Assembly: GCA_018257865.1 (NCBI GenBank)
Contig: JAEUBA010000015.1
Location: 372,001-436,000, forward strand
Direction of reading: 5' to 3'
DNA from: Stereocaulon alpinum
Taxonomy: Eukaryota > Ascomycota > Lecanoromycetes > Lecanorales > Stereocaulaceae
DNA length: 64,000 nucleotides
How positions within the stretch are numbered: position 1 is the stretch's first letter; every line of letters begins with the position of its first letter. Both the position numbers and the translations under genes were made by a program. The notes under the pieces were generated by a model. That model saw only the letters and a list, made by a program, of their open reading frames with translations, searched no databases and was not told the origin of the DNA. Below are positions 22,775-34,204 of this stretch, one piece after another.

Positions 22775-24397
22775 TCACTTTTGCTCCGTCATTGGATAAA
22801 TTTGTGTCAAAGCCACCGTTCTAAAATTGCCGCCTCGTCCACCCCGAGCTTCCACATCCTCCTCCTTACTACCCCGGCCCGTGACCGTCGTCCTATTGAC
22901 GAAAATATCACGGTCCCCTCTCATGTCATCAGCGCTATATTTTTGTTCATTGTCCAGCTGCGTCCACGGGCCTCGCACTAGGACGGTTATGATGCAGTTC
23001 TTCCAGAGAAGAGTAAGTATCAGGCACGCCCTTGCTGACATCTCCAGTACCGCTATGTTTGGACAGTTTGCTGCTACTGCCCTGAAATTTGAAGCTAAAG
23101 TATGAGGAGAACTTGACGAAGAAACCACTCAGGTTGGTGTGCGGCCAGTAGCGGTCGAGGAAGGTGGAAAGAGCGAGCGAACAGGCGCAGATGACGCCGA
23201 CGTTCACTTCCAGGACGCTGTGTGTGGGGAAGGAGCACCTAGTTAGCAGGTGTGGCTTTATATCCGAACAAAGAAGAGGTGTAGAGAGATTGACTTACGC
23301 CCAGAAACTAAGAGTCGAGAAGTTCCAGGTGAAGTCAGGGCTATTGATCTTAACGATTGTGACGCCGAGACGGACTGCACTGGCGGCACAAGCACTGTGT
23401 GAGAATAACCGGAAAATCAGCCCTGCAGGAGACTTTTGGGAGTGTTGATAATTGGAGTGGGCGATGATAGTACGCACAATAGTCCCACGCTGAACACCGC
23501 TACCAGTCTCAACTTGCGGATAGCCGCCATCTTCAAAGTCATGAGAAAGGGCAGCGGCACGAAGAGAATGTAGAAGTTGCTGACAATGTTGAAGACGCCA
23601 CTGAGATAGGGTAGAACATCCTCTTTGAAACAGTGGCCTGGCAATGTCGGAATGAAGGCTTTTTGCAATGGAGTGCACAGGAAGAGCGAGCGGAAGAACA
23701 ATGCAAAATGGAAGACAATGATAACCAGCATGCCAAGGCGAGTGCAGTATTTCATCTTCTGGCTGGGGAAGAATACCCGCTCAAAGAAGAGGAGGAGGCT
23801 GCACTTCAGTGCAGCTACAAAGGGCAAATAAACAATTTCACTGACAAAGAGTAGCTGATCCACGTATCGTCTGTCAACATCTGAAGTTCGCTAAGCAGGA
23901 CTTTGCTTTACCTTAGCGTCTGATCGCTTTCAAGTATGCTGATAGCTCGAATGTCCCACAGGTGACGTCCAAGCCCAAGATGCTGGGCTAGTATTGGTTT
24001 CAGCAGGATTTCATTCCACCTACTGGGGAGTAAGCTCACCTGCGAGCAACAGTCCCGAGAAGACAATAGTGAATGCCTACACTCAGTTTCATAAGCAGGA
24101 GCTTGAGCTAGAATTATCCTGACCCACATAAGCAAGTACGCAAACATCTGAACACGCTAGCTTTAGTAATGCTTTCATCCATCAACTCGCAAGCTTACAG
24201 TCATCCCAGCTTAAGCAGTGCGAATTGAAGTGAGGAGTATACAGTCGCATGGCCAGAAAGAGAGTAACAAGGGTCAGGCATATCGAGTGTAATATGGTAT
24301 TGGTTGTATTGTGTGAAGGTGGATTCACGAAGTTCGGTACAATGCCCGGCGGTGGCATCAAAGCCGGCGTATCTGGCGTGATCATAGACGGATCCAT
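22775..24397 (-). CDS. Fungal-rhodopsin-domain 7-TM membrane protein (SAT5/PTH11-like class)
   Basis: Eight exons: 24397-24199, 24147-24128, 24076-24040, 23987-23912, 23870-23478, 23394-23299, 23217-23051 and 22977-22775. They give 1191 nt, or 396 aa. Hallmarks of the fungal rhodopsin domain are present: LTLVTLFLAMRLYT (TM1-2), WDDY, GLGRHLWDI, EIVYLPFVAALKCSLLLFFE, PLPFLMTLKMAAIRKLRLVA, then NSPDFTWNFSTLSFWA and VLEVNVGVICACSLAL. A hydrophilic tail with RGPWTQLDNEQ is typical of the family's C-terminus. It is a plasma- or endomembrane protein with no retinal-type function implied; related genes often sit in metabolite clusters. The last donor (AGC-G|GTACTG, 23050) is the least certain. It is a paralogue of the broken gene at 28.0-29.2 kb. 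Confidence 0.82.
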
Positions 24398-25251
24398 TAT
24401 GATATAGATATGTCATGTCTACAGTAGAAAAAGTGGGAAAGAAGGCTCACGGGCAGGTTATAACATCGGGGAAAGACTCGAAAATCCGTGACGCTAGCGG
24501 TATCAGTGGCGAAAAGTGTTACATCTTGAGGCTCCTTCAACAACGTGCGAGGGGCACAGTCCGGAGAGCTGATCATATTGAATCGCGGACTTTCAGGCAC
24601 GGCAAGATCTACGGGGCGTGGCTCGAAAAAGCTTAGTTGCGATGAGAAGTAGGTACTTCAGCTTAGTTCGAATCCTATAGGAATATCATTGCCTCGGGAA
24701 ACGAATGATATGCATCGAAGAGGTACGGAAGAAGGCGCGATAGGGGCATGAAAAAAGGGCGCTCTCTAGCATCCTGAGTGCCAGTGTGCGAAGCTAGCGA
24801 AGAAAGCTGTCAACAATACTTGCGCTCTTAGTGTTTTAGATTGCGTCGTTCTAAGCAAGTCGGGAACCTGGGATTCCTTGTTGAAGTGAGCCATGGGGGT
24901 ATGGAGTTGCATGGGGTGCCACGATTCGTATCCTGTCCGAGGAAGGACAGCGTGCTCGAGAGCCAAGCGATTAGTGTGCTGACATGCATAAACACCCTAG
25001 AGCGAAAGGTTGGAACGGGAACAGCGTCAACAGATCGGTCGTATAGATGCTGTAACTTACCGAGATTTTGCTATGGTTTACAGGTAGCACTCGGTCCCCT
25101 ATGGGAAATCGCCGAGGCAGTAGAGAAGCTCAGTAAGGTACTATACAGCGAAAATTGCCAGAGTCATGTAATAGCCATGAGGGCTTCAGGAACCTGCTTC
25201 TCCACTGTATAGAACGAGTTCGGTGCTGCTCAAACCTCTGGAATCTTTAGA
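24398..25251. other. Intergenic, no gene seen
   Basis: 0.85 kb. The longest frame (24841-25212, plus) has no recognisable domain and an amino-acid make-up unlike a real protein. Nothing else is supported. Confidence 0.45.
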
Positions 25252-27220
25252 CTATTCATTCTCAGAGACTGGCACATTGCCATCACCATACTTTGCAATG
25301 TACTCATGTTTCAAACCAGCCATATCTTGAGCAATGCCCGGCACGAAATAATCCCTAAACCAGCCTTTCAGGTGTGATGATAGATCGGCGTCCAGCAGTA
25401 GTTTATCGGTGTAGAAGTTTGACTCCAAGGCTACGATATTTCCTCGTTCACCATTCGACAAATATCTTCTCTTGCACCATGCAATTAGTCGAGCAACCTC
25501 GGCTTGCCTGCTCTCTACTGACGGGAGCTTGAGCTTCTTATCAAGATAGGCCGTTGCCCATATGGCTTGGCATTCCACTCCTCTGAAGTAGTTTGCAACA
25601 AGAGTGTAGCCAACGAAGGCAATAGACTCATCGGAGAGAGGAGCGATGCCATTGTACAAGCGATATGGCGTTGTCTGGATCGATTTATGAGGGTGATCTG
25701 GAGGATGCGTCAGTATTGGGTACTTGTGAAGGATTTCGTGATCCGCTTGCTCCTGTAGTTGTGCCCAGAGTGCTGCCTCTTCAGCTGGATCGTCTACGAG
25801 GGGATGTGGCAGACCAAGACGGAGAAGATCAACTGATTCAAAGAAACCAAAGGACGCCGCGTTCCAACCCGTGCCACATAAGAGAACGTCTGTTATAATT
25901 TCTGTTCCATCCTTCAGGCGAATAAGCTTTTTGTCGAGCTCAAGAATGTCGTCTAGGAAGACATGAACGTTCGGGGCGATAGTCTCCCAGAAGTCTGTTC
26001 AATTCAGGAGACCTCCTAGTCCGTTCTGCCAGAAGAGCCTATAGAAGATCAGCTTGACCTGAGTAATCCCCACGTAGTAATTCTTCACGGACTTGCGTAT
26101 GACATGACTTGTAGATACGATGGCGTAGCACATGATGGACCGTTTCTCGGGGAGTAGATACGGCCTAACTCACGGTGCTTTCGGCTTTAAGTTCTCGAAG
26201 CCTTGCAACGCCCCCTCTCTCCTATCAAAGTCTGCATCCTCCCGAGTCTCCTTATCAGCACCACCCTACACGGCATTCACGATTTTTTGCCCAAGGTTGG
26301 TTCCGTGTATGAAGCGAGTCCACCACTTTTCTAGGGTAAGGACTGACAGTGAGAGGGTCCCCGCTATTCTAGTAGAACCTATCTCGAAAGCGTTCTTGTA
26401 AGGACCCTTACCCTTCGGCGAGAGAAAAAACGCAGGACCTGTGCCTGAGGCGCTAATAATCCATGAATCAATCTTTCCAGCCTTCACGCAGGCATAGACC
26501 ATATCAGCAGATGACTTTCCGACTCCAACGACGGTAACTTTTTAGAGGTTAGGGGAAAATAGGATAGAGGATTGCCCAAAGTTCTATTGATGGATAATAG
26601 GAGCATCAAAGTGGTTCTCCCCAGGAAGGTTAGGCATGTTCGGGGTGGAGGTTAGACCACTCGCAACTATGACCTTGAAGGCGTGAAATGTAGCACTGTC
26701 CCCCTTGACCACCTATACTGTGTTCTGCTTCTTGATAGACTTCACCTGGAATTCGAACGTGATCCTGTCACGCAGGCTACGACCTCCGAAGCGGTGTTGA
26801 TCCACATATTTCTCCAGGTATTCTGTGGTGTGCTTCGATTTGAAGAAATCGTAGTATACATCGTCATCAGGTGGACGAGGCATACGCAGGTCGGAGAACT
26901 CCGCCGTGCCCACAGTCCATTGCGTCCAGAAGCCTTTGGAAGAACGCCCTAGCTCACGCAGTCAGCCATGGATTACCCATGGAGTGATGGCCCATAATCC
27001 GAGGCCTCTTACTAGCATTCCATACACCTCCCGGACAAGTGTCTTGCTCGAGTATAACAAGGTGGCTTTCGGGATGGACTTCTACATAGAATCGAGCTGC
27101 AACTATACCAGACATACCTAGTAAGAATCTTGAGTTAGTGTACGATCACACTGGAACAGCGATTGCTGACTGGTCCATACCTGCACCAACAACCACCAAG
27201 TCAACATCTTGGGCAGTCAT
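25252..27220 (-). pseudogene. Class B flavin monooxygenase pseudogene with six in-frame stops
   Basis: The ATG at 27220 starts MTAQDVDLVVVGAG, and spliced exons (27220-27181, 27117-27013, from 26948) continue MSGIVAARFYVEVHPES, CPGGVW and GTAEFSDLRMPRPPDDDVYY. A second nucleotide-binding motif is visible at VTVVGVGKSSADMVYACVKA, and a normal C-terminus runs to 25252. In the long last exon one frame is kept throughout, with no frameshift. It is cut by stops at 26715-26713, 26586-26584, 26544-26542, 26268-26266, 26172-26170 and 26001-25999. Four are explained by CAG/CAA to TAG/TAA or TGG to TAG, i.e. CpA/TpG to TpA changes as in RIP. It once coded an FAD/NADPH-dependent oxygenase, probably of secondary metabolism, and is now dead. 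Confidence 0.85.
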
Positions 27221-27999
27221 CGCTCTGCGGAAACCGAATAAAATGGCTGCCTAATCGTGGAAACCCCTCCAAGAGCTGATAATATGAAGCAGATTGAAGG
27301 CGTAGACCGTATCACGGAAGCTTGGGTGAAAAGGCATGATGGCAGGATGCCGTGCCGTAGCAGAGAAGGTAAGGTAGCTTCTCTGGCTAAGCAGCCACCA
27401 CAGCGGTCACCCTGCATCTCTATTCTTCGGATATGTTAGAGGGAGTATCGACATTACTTACACTTGACGTAGCCGAGCAGGCAGGTACAGTACGACGTTA
27501 GATTACATAAGCTATCCTTCCCTTTGCGCCATTCGGCCGTACTAGGGTAGTGGCCGCTGCGCGGCTACCTTGGTTGAAGCGTAAGCTTCCTCAAACCCAT
27601 CAACGCCCCTTGTAATATAGTAGATCCTATCTCATTCACTAGATCAACATCGATGGCGCAAGCTGAAAGGCAAGAAGATTGCGATACAAGCAAAGCAATG
27701 CTCTTAGCCCTGCACAGTCAGACGTCATGACTGGTACAACGATTCCTTTTGTCTAATGCTCTCACCTTCCCAAGCCTCAATATCTTTGTTTGAAGAGCTT
27801 GCTGTCACAGTCGTCATCATGCTGATGTCTGCGCACCTATTACTCGTAGTGACTAGTGCTGCCATGTCCACCACGTCAGCCAACTCGTTATATTCACTGG
27901 TCTTGAGTCCTGATCTGCCTGATCTGCCATGAGTGGATAATTCTGACGTAACATGAAGCCTGTTGTTGCAATGAGCTCCGATGCTTTTGTTTTCTTTAC
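27221..27999. other. Intergenic, no gene seen
   Basis: About 0.8 kb between two pseudogenes. No frame with recognisable content. Confidence 0.45.
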
Positions 28000-29230
28000 T
28001 AGGAGGGAAATGTGATATGCAATATGATGAGAATCTAGATGCGTGATAACTTAAGGAGCGCGGGCAGTGGCGATCGAAGAATGCCGGAAGGGCAGGAGAG
28101 CATGCGCAGATGATGCCAATATCATTTCAACGATACTGTGGTTGATTAGTCTTAGATGTTCCTCGAGTTCTCTGGCTGACTCTGTGAACGGTCCAACGGT
28201 AACGTACGTCCAGAGTATAAGTATGGAATAATTCCATGTAACATCGGGACTACTGATAGTTTGAACAGTCACAACAAGCTGCGCAACAGTTGCTGCGCAT
28301 GCACTATAGTGACAGTGGTCAGCGCTGTAGCCGCAGCGTTCGAGGAATGCCGAGCCCTACAGTAGCCCAATGCCAAATATTGCCCATAACCCTCAGCTTA
28401 CGACTAGTCTCCAATCTCAGACCCCAGATGAAAGGCATCGGTACAACGAGAATGTAGATGTCGCTGGTAAAGTTGAAGATCCCAGTGGTATACGATAGTA
28501 CGGCTTGCGCAAGACAGTGGCCTTGCAGCAGGGGATTCCAGAATTTTTTGCAGGGGGTCGCACTGGAAGATTGCGCGAAATACAATAGCGGATAAAAGAC
28601 CACGCAGCTGAATATGCCAATACGGGTCCATAGCTTCAGCTTCGGATTTGGAAAGAAGACTCTTTCGAAGAATGACAGCAATGACATTTTCATGATCGCC
28701 GTCAGTGGCAAGTTCAGCATTTCTCCAATGTCCATAAGCTACGTCACCCCATAAGCAAGTAGCACACCCTGCATTGAAAAGGACGGATGCTTACTCTTAG
28801 CAGCTTTGAGAACTCGAGTGCCGGCACATCCCACAGATGCCGACCCAATCCATGTCTTGCAGCTAAACTTCTGTTAGCGGAGAGCATCATCATTTGCTAC
28901 GTTACATGACCTACCCGCCTTAAATAGACTTGAGACTATCACCGACAACGCCTATCTTCAGGTTATTGTGAGCAAGCAGTCGCAGATAAGAGACTATTAT
29001 GATAGTTTACCCAGACAAATATGCAGACGTCTATTGATAATAAGCGTCGGTGGAAGGCTCTGCCAAGTGTGTACTTATAATCATCTACACTCATCCAACG
29101 AGATATGATTAGTCGTGTATAAATTCGCACCAACATGAACAAAGTAATCAAGGTAACGCACACAATGTGGACAATGAGATCCGCCTGGGCTCGAGACTCC
29201 GGATCGATAAAATTAGGAGCTCATATTGGA
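28000..29230 (-). pseudogene. Fungal-rhodopsin-domain protein pseudogene
   Basis: Segments align one by one with the intact paralogue at 22.8-24.4 kb: PNFIDPESRAQADLIVHIVC, LITLFMLVRIYTRLI, WMSVDDY, then GRHLWDVPALEF, MKMSLLSFFERVFFPNPKLK, VVPMPFIWGLRLETSRKLR and SSPDVTWNYSILILW. Lesions are clear against that paralogue. No in-frame ATG precedes PNFIDP, where a TGA sits at 29223-29221. The first intron donor reads ATAAGT instead of GTAAGT (29078-29077). One frameshift lies near 28375 (GLL block) and another near 28110, after IVE. The exon-intron pattern matches the paralogue, so this was a true duplicate gene and not a processed copy. Confidence 0.8.
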
Positions 29231-29330
29231 CAAGACCACAGCGAATGAAAAAGTCGCGGTGTAAACTTCTCCCGAGCCTAATGCTGGGAATGATGGCGAT
29301 AACCACAGAGAGGATAGTCCAAGTCTGGAG

Positions 29331-31313
29331 ATGAAATATCCCACCGGCTGGAGACTCGTTGCTATTGCTATTGCTATTGCCATAGTCCTAAGTATGTTCC
29401 TAGTATGGCTGTATCATCTGTCTTTTGGGATATTCTACAAAATTGCTAACAACGTGAATGTATAGGCTTCGCTGGACTTGGTTAGGCCCCAATCTTTCCA
29501 CCAAGGCTAACCCATAATATGGCAATGTATACAAGGATCCTACGTTTAGGTGCTAACGATGTGTCAATGCCAGACTATCATCGCCACAGCGATCCCTCAT
29601 ATCACTGACGAGTTCCATAGCCTTAATCAGGTCGGCTGGCACACCTCCGCCTTGTTCCCCACGGTGGCAGCCACCCAGTCAGTCTGGGGAAAGGCGTTCA
29701 AGTACTTTCCAATCAAGATTGTCTGCCTGCTCAGCATCGCAATTTTCGAATTAGGAAGCCTTATATGTGGTAAGCCCTCCAGACAAAATACATGTTCTTC
29801 AAGCGAGAACCCGATAGACGATGCTGAAATCGGGTTGCATCCCCCAGGGGTTTCCCAGAACAGTACAACGTTGATAGTCGGCCGCGCGATAACTGGTTTT
29901 GGAGTCGCCGGGTCCTTCTCAGGTTCATACATCATCATTGCAGTTTCGGCGCCGGAGAAACAACGACCAGCCTTGGCTGGACTTTTGGGTTCTGCTTATG
30001 CAATTGCCTCGGTCCTTGGCCCATTAATCGGAGGCGCGTTGACCGACCATGCTTCATGGAGATGGTGGTGAGTGACGAATGATGCTCACCCAAGTTCTGA
30101 GGCTGTTTGACCTCCTTCATGCAGCTTCTATATAAATCTCCCTTTTGGCGCTGTAGCCGCAGCGTTAATCGTCCTCTTTCTTCGAATACCTGAGGCATCC
30201 AAGCCGGCCGAAGCTACCTTGAAGGAAAAACTGCTGCGGATGGATCTCCTCGGCTTCCTTACGATCACCGGTTCCGTTGTATGTTATTTATTAGCCTTGC
30301 AATGGGGAGGTTTTGAGAAGAGGTGGAGCTCGGCCGACGTGGTTGGCTGTCTGATTGGCTTTGGTGTCTTCCTCATTGCCTTCGTGGTCAACGAATGGTG
30401 GCAGGGCGAGAGAGCTCTGTTGCTGCCGGCTGTCCTAAAAGATTATACCATTGCAATCGGCCGTGCTTTCTGCTTCTTGTGAGTTGAGCCGATATTTGAT
30501 CCAGATATTTTCTGACGTGTTAATTTTTGCCAGTATTGCTGGCAATTTTTATATCTTGTTATACTATTTGCTTCTCTACTTTCAGGCCGTCCGAGGTACT
30601 GATGCAACAGAATCAGGAATTCGTACCTTGCCACTGATTCTAGGCATAAGTAAGTTATCCTTTCGCTAAACTTCGATTTAGGCGACTAAAAGATCACACC
30701 AGCGTTAGTTCAGATCATGGTTGGTGTTGCCATTGGAAGAACCGGCCACTTCGTGCCCTTCATGATTCTGGGCGGCGTTATCAGCACAGTGGCCACCGGG
30801 ATGCTTTTGACATTAGGCGTACACTCGGGCCACAGCGCATGGATAGGTTACCAGGCCATGGCAGGCATAGGGCTCGGACTCTGTTTCACCGTGCCCATAA
30901 TCGTAACGCAAAGGATCGCCAAGCCTGAGGAGGTTGGGCCCGCCACTGCCATTATTCTTCGTAAGTACTTTGATAAATAGACGTACTGGGCTCTACTGAC
31001 GGCATGATGCTGTTATATAGTCTTCCAGTCCCTTGGCGGCGCTCTCATCGTGTCTGCGGGCCAGTCAGCTTTCCAGAATTCCCTCATCAACGCCTTACCT
31101 TACACGAAGCCGGCACTCGATCCTGCAAGTGTTGTTGAAGTCGGGGCAACCCAGGTCCAGAAGAGTTTTCCGCCAAGCCAGCTGTCCGGCATCGATGAGG
31201 CTTACATGAGGGGTCTACACCTCGCGTTCACGCTAGCTATCCCTATGGCTGGTGCAGCGACTCTAATTGCTACCTACCAGAAGTGGTTCAAGTTGAAGAA
31301 AGCAGGGACATAA
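29331..31313 (+). CDS. MFS drug/metabolite efflux transporter (DHA2-type, 14-TM)
   Basis: Exons 29331-29402, 29466-29480, 29574-29769, 29848-30067, 30125-30478, 30534-30649, 30703-30960 and 31021-31313 give 1524 nt, or 507 aa. Family motifs: LSMFLASLDLTIIATAIPHI (TM1), SLNQVGWHTSALFPTVAATQ, GRAITGFGVAGSFSGSY (motif C-like), SWRWCFYINLPFG, YYLLLYFQAVRG and LPLILGI. The 29770-29847 intron is 78 nt and frame-neutral, so it can be misread as coding. TM1 is coded by a GCTATT repeat (AIAIAIAIV). The N-terminus is short; the frame is open upstream of ATG 29331 to a TAA near 29258 without another ATG, so an additional 5' exon is possible. It likely exported a metabolite made by the neighbouring, now broken, cluster. 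Confidence 0.85.
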
Positions 31314-32002
31314 TGCGTGCACGACCAGGGCACTTGGGCTTGCGATGCCCACGTGTACCGAAATCTGGATCTGCACGTATCGCAAAACGGTGGACAGCAG
31401 ATTTTCCAAATTGCATCATAGTAGATCGAATTCAAGGACTTGCCGTGAATGAATGCCAGATATTGATCAGAACACTGTTCGGGTCTATGGCCTAATTTCC
31501 CAGCTGCACATGGCTTGTTCACAGCCACATTGGACACCAGAAAGGCCAAAATTAAATCGTTCTGCTGACGTCGCTTTCTAACGGTTTTTCGCATTTTCGA
31601 CCTCGTAATGCTTGATATCAAACGTAACTCTATATCATCATGGGTTTAGGACAAAGTGAAAGTAAGTAGCCCTAGCCCTAAGACATGACGTAATTGATAG
31701 CTAATATTCTGCTCGTAGTTGCATACACCTGTCCAAACAACTTATACCTACTCATAGATTGAAAATGTTCTTTGTATGACGTCGATGATCAATCATGAAT
31801 TGCCTGGTTCGGCACATGTGCCTGCTGCGCGGTAGGTCTCTGTTCTTGGGCTCCATAGCTGCTGTGCGATCGACACTGAGGAGTGATGACGCTTCTTTTT
31901 TGCCGTAAGGCTAAATCTATTTCCGTCTGCCTTCAGCTCCTTCCCTTCATTCACATTCTGGTACTGTATTGACTGAGTTTTTCTCTCTCTTTATATCGCA
32001 TC
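31314..32002. other. Intergenic, no gene seen
   Basis: 0.69 kb between two plus-strand genes. It contains an AGCCCTAGCCCTA motif at 31668-31680 (see findings) and a pyrimidine-rich leader before 32003. Confidence 0.45.
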
Positions 32003-33667
32003 ATGGCTTGGCCAAACCCTTTCCACAGGCGAGACGAGAATACTCGGACGGTGTATGGGTATACTTTTCAATTAACGACAGAGCATTTGACGCCAGAAGA
32101 AACACAGCCCATGAAGCACTCGTACGACATGTTGGGTGAACAAGCTTTGGAAAGACTGAGCGCCATTTCTCCACCGCCACGCTCAGCTCTTCCCCGAAAC
32201 AACTCATCCAATCGAGCTCCAAAAGAGGGGTCAAGAGTTCCAGATATTAATGAGGAGCCTGCGGAAGCTAAGAGAGATCTCTACCTGCTATTGCGGGACA
32301 ATGCTGAAAACGATGAGGTCTTGAGGAAGCTGTGGGCTGAGGTTACGACTGTACCCCAATGGGTAGACTGGGAGCAGATTTCGAGGGGCCAGGACGTCTT
32401 TTATAGATATGGTGGACCTGCTTTGACGGGTCTAGCTTTCCAGTCGTTGCTTGGTGGCATGGTGAGTCTTCCGGTACATGGAGCTGGAAGGTGTAGCTAA
32501 GTAAATCAATACAGGGTGCTGCGAGAGTTGTGGAGACGTTGGCTCGGACGGGTAAGTGAGCCCGTTCATACACCATAGACTTCATTCCCCATGTTCATAT
32601 TACTGAATAGGTGGTTTCTCTACGAAAGTTGCAAGGCATCGTCTATTGTCCGTGAACATTGTCCGTTTCAGAGGTCTCACTCCACTAACAGCAGCAGCGA
32701 AACAACCCAACACATCCTCCAATGCACCATTTCCCTCTCCTCCATTCAACCCGGTGGCGCAGGCCACGCATCCTCCATCCGCGTCCGCCTCCTCCATGCA
32801 GCCGTCCGCCAACGGATAATGAAATTAGCCCAAACTCGACCAAACTACTACGATGTCTCCGCCTGGGGCATTCCGATCAATGACCTCGACTGCATAGCCA
32901 CTATCGGCACCTTCTCCGCAACACTAATCTGGCTCTCTTTCCCTCGCCAAGGCATCTGGTTGACCAAACAGGAAATCATTGACTACATAGCTCTATGGCG
33001 TTACATAGCGTATCTGACTGGAACACCCACGGCGCCATTTGAGACGCCGGAGAAAGCGAAAACGACTATGGAGGCTTTGATCATGTATGAGGTTAAGCCT
33101 ACGCAGACGGGGAAGGTGCTTGCGAATAATATCATTAAAAGTTTAGCGGGACAGCCGCCGGGTTATGCGAGTGTAGAGTCCTTGCTTGTTAATGCGCGGT
33201 GGTTGAATGGTGGGGAGCTCTGTGATGACTTGGGGCTTGGAAGGCCGCCGTTTTACTATTGGGCGTTGGCGGTCGGGCAGTGTTTCTTCTTCATGGGCAT
33301 CTGTTATACCTATAGGGCAATTCCGTATCTGGATCGAAGGAAGATTGCCGTGAGCCCCTACTTTCCTTCGTACTAGAGGACTAGCTGACAAGGGGAATCA
33401 TAGGCGCTGCGTAAGATCTTCTGGAAAGTTATTGTGGAGAACAAGAATGGGCTTGGAGAGGAAACGACTTTCGACTTTAAGTATATTCCCGATCTGTCAA
33501 AGATTACGAAGATGGAGGACGCCGAGGAATCTGGCATTAGATCGCCGGGTATTGAGCGCAGGAATTTACAGGCTTTGGCTATTGGGTGTGGGTTGTTGAG
33601 TCTTGCTGGGTATTTGGGCTTCAAGATCTTGGGGGCTGTGGCGAGAAGGATTGTGATGGTGCCGTAG
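32003..33667 (+). CDS. DUF2236 / MpaB-like ER-bound oxygenase family protein
   Basis: Exons 32003-32461, 32515-32551, 32611-32647, 32695-33349 and 33404-33667 give 1452 nt, or 483 aa. The domain runs from DWEQISRGQDVFYRYGGPAL and FQSLLGGM through RVVETLARTG, TTQHILQCTISL, HAAVRQRIMKL, WGIPINDLDCIATIGTFSAT and WRYIAYLTGT. These fit DUF2236, which includes rubber oxygenase Lcp and MpaB (heme-type oxygenases). The C-terminus has a hydrophobic segment (LQALAIGCGLLSLAGYLGFK), probably a membrane anchor. The expected conserved His of HAAVRQR is present. The substrate is unknown; many ascomycetes have several copies. Confidence 0.82.
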
Positions 33668-34204
33668 CATAGCGTCTTTTGGGATCTGTCAGTCTTGCGC
33701 AGCTTTTCTAATACGCTACTGTGAATTATTTGTACAGGAGTATCAGCGGAAAATCAACCTCTAAAATCTTCACGCCACTTTAACGCCGAAATCGAATGTT
33801 ATATTCTCTTCTTAGAAGGCCAGCTCCCTGTAGAAGCAGCCTGTGCTAGAAGCAAAAGGCCGTGATCAATCAAAACTTGCCGTGAAGGCAGCCGTCGTGG
33901 TGTCATCTGCTGCTCCTCCTCCGATTTAACGCCAACGATGTGAAGAATTTATCTACTCTTCGTTCGTCGGAAATGCCAGGATTTCATGGGGCTTTACCAA
34001 CCCATGTGCCAAAGCTTGCTCAAAACCATCTCAAACTCCTGCTGCTATTGCGCAGTTCCCCCTTTCGTATGCATGGCAGTGCTCTGGAGTCATCTTGGAC
34101 TCCGCCTGAATATCGCTCCTGATCCTCGGTCATTAGGAATCAACACTGATCGCGCACAGTTCGATGCTTAGAAACATTGTCCAAACGCCAGATCACCAGC
34201 ATCC
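33668..34204. other. Convergent 3' region, no gene seen
   Basis: 537 nt between the DUF2236 gene and the WD40 gene, which converge. Only short frames. Confidence 0.45.

Noticed and set aside
23912..23987. Possible frameshift in the intact rhodopsin-domain gene after GRHLWDI
   Set aside because: A second frame also looked family-like here, but the first frame continues through a phase-2 junction into RRYVDQLLFVSEIVYLPF, which is normal, so no lesion is needed.
24841..25212. 123-codon plus-strand frame between the 7-TM gene and the monooxygenase pseudogene
   Set aside because: No recognisable domain, and no splice or promoter context.
29770..29847. Extra in-frame segment in the MFS transporter (GKPSRQNTCSS and so on)
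   Set aside because: It is a 78-nt frame-neutral intron (GTAAGC..CCCCAG). Removing it restores the usual transporter loop.
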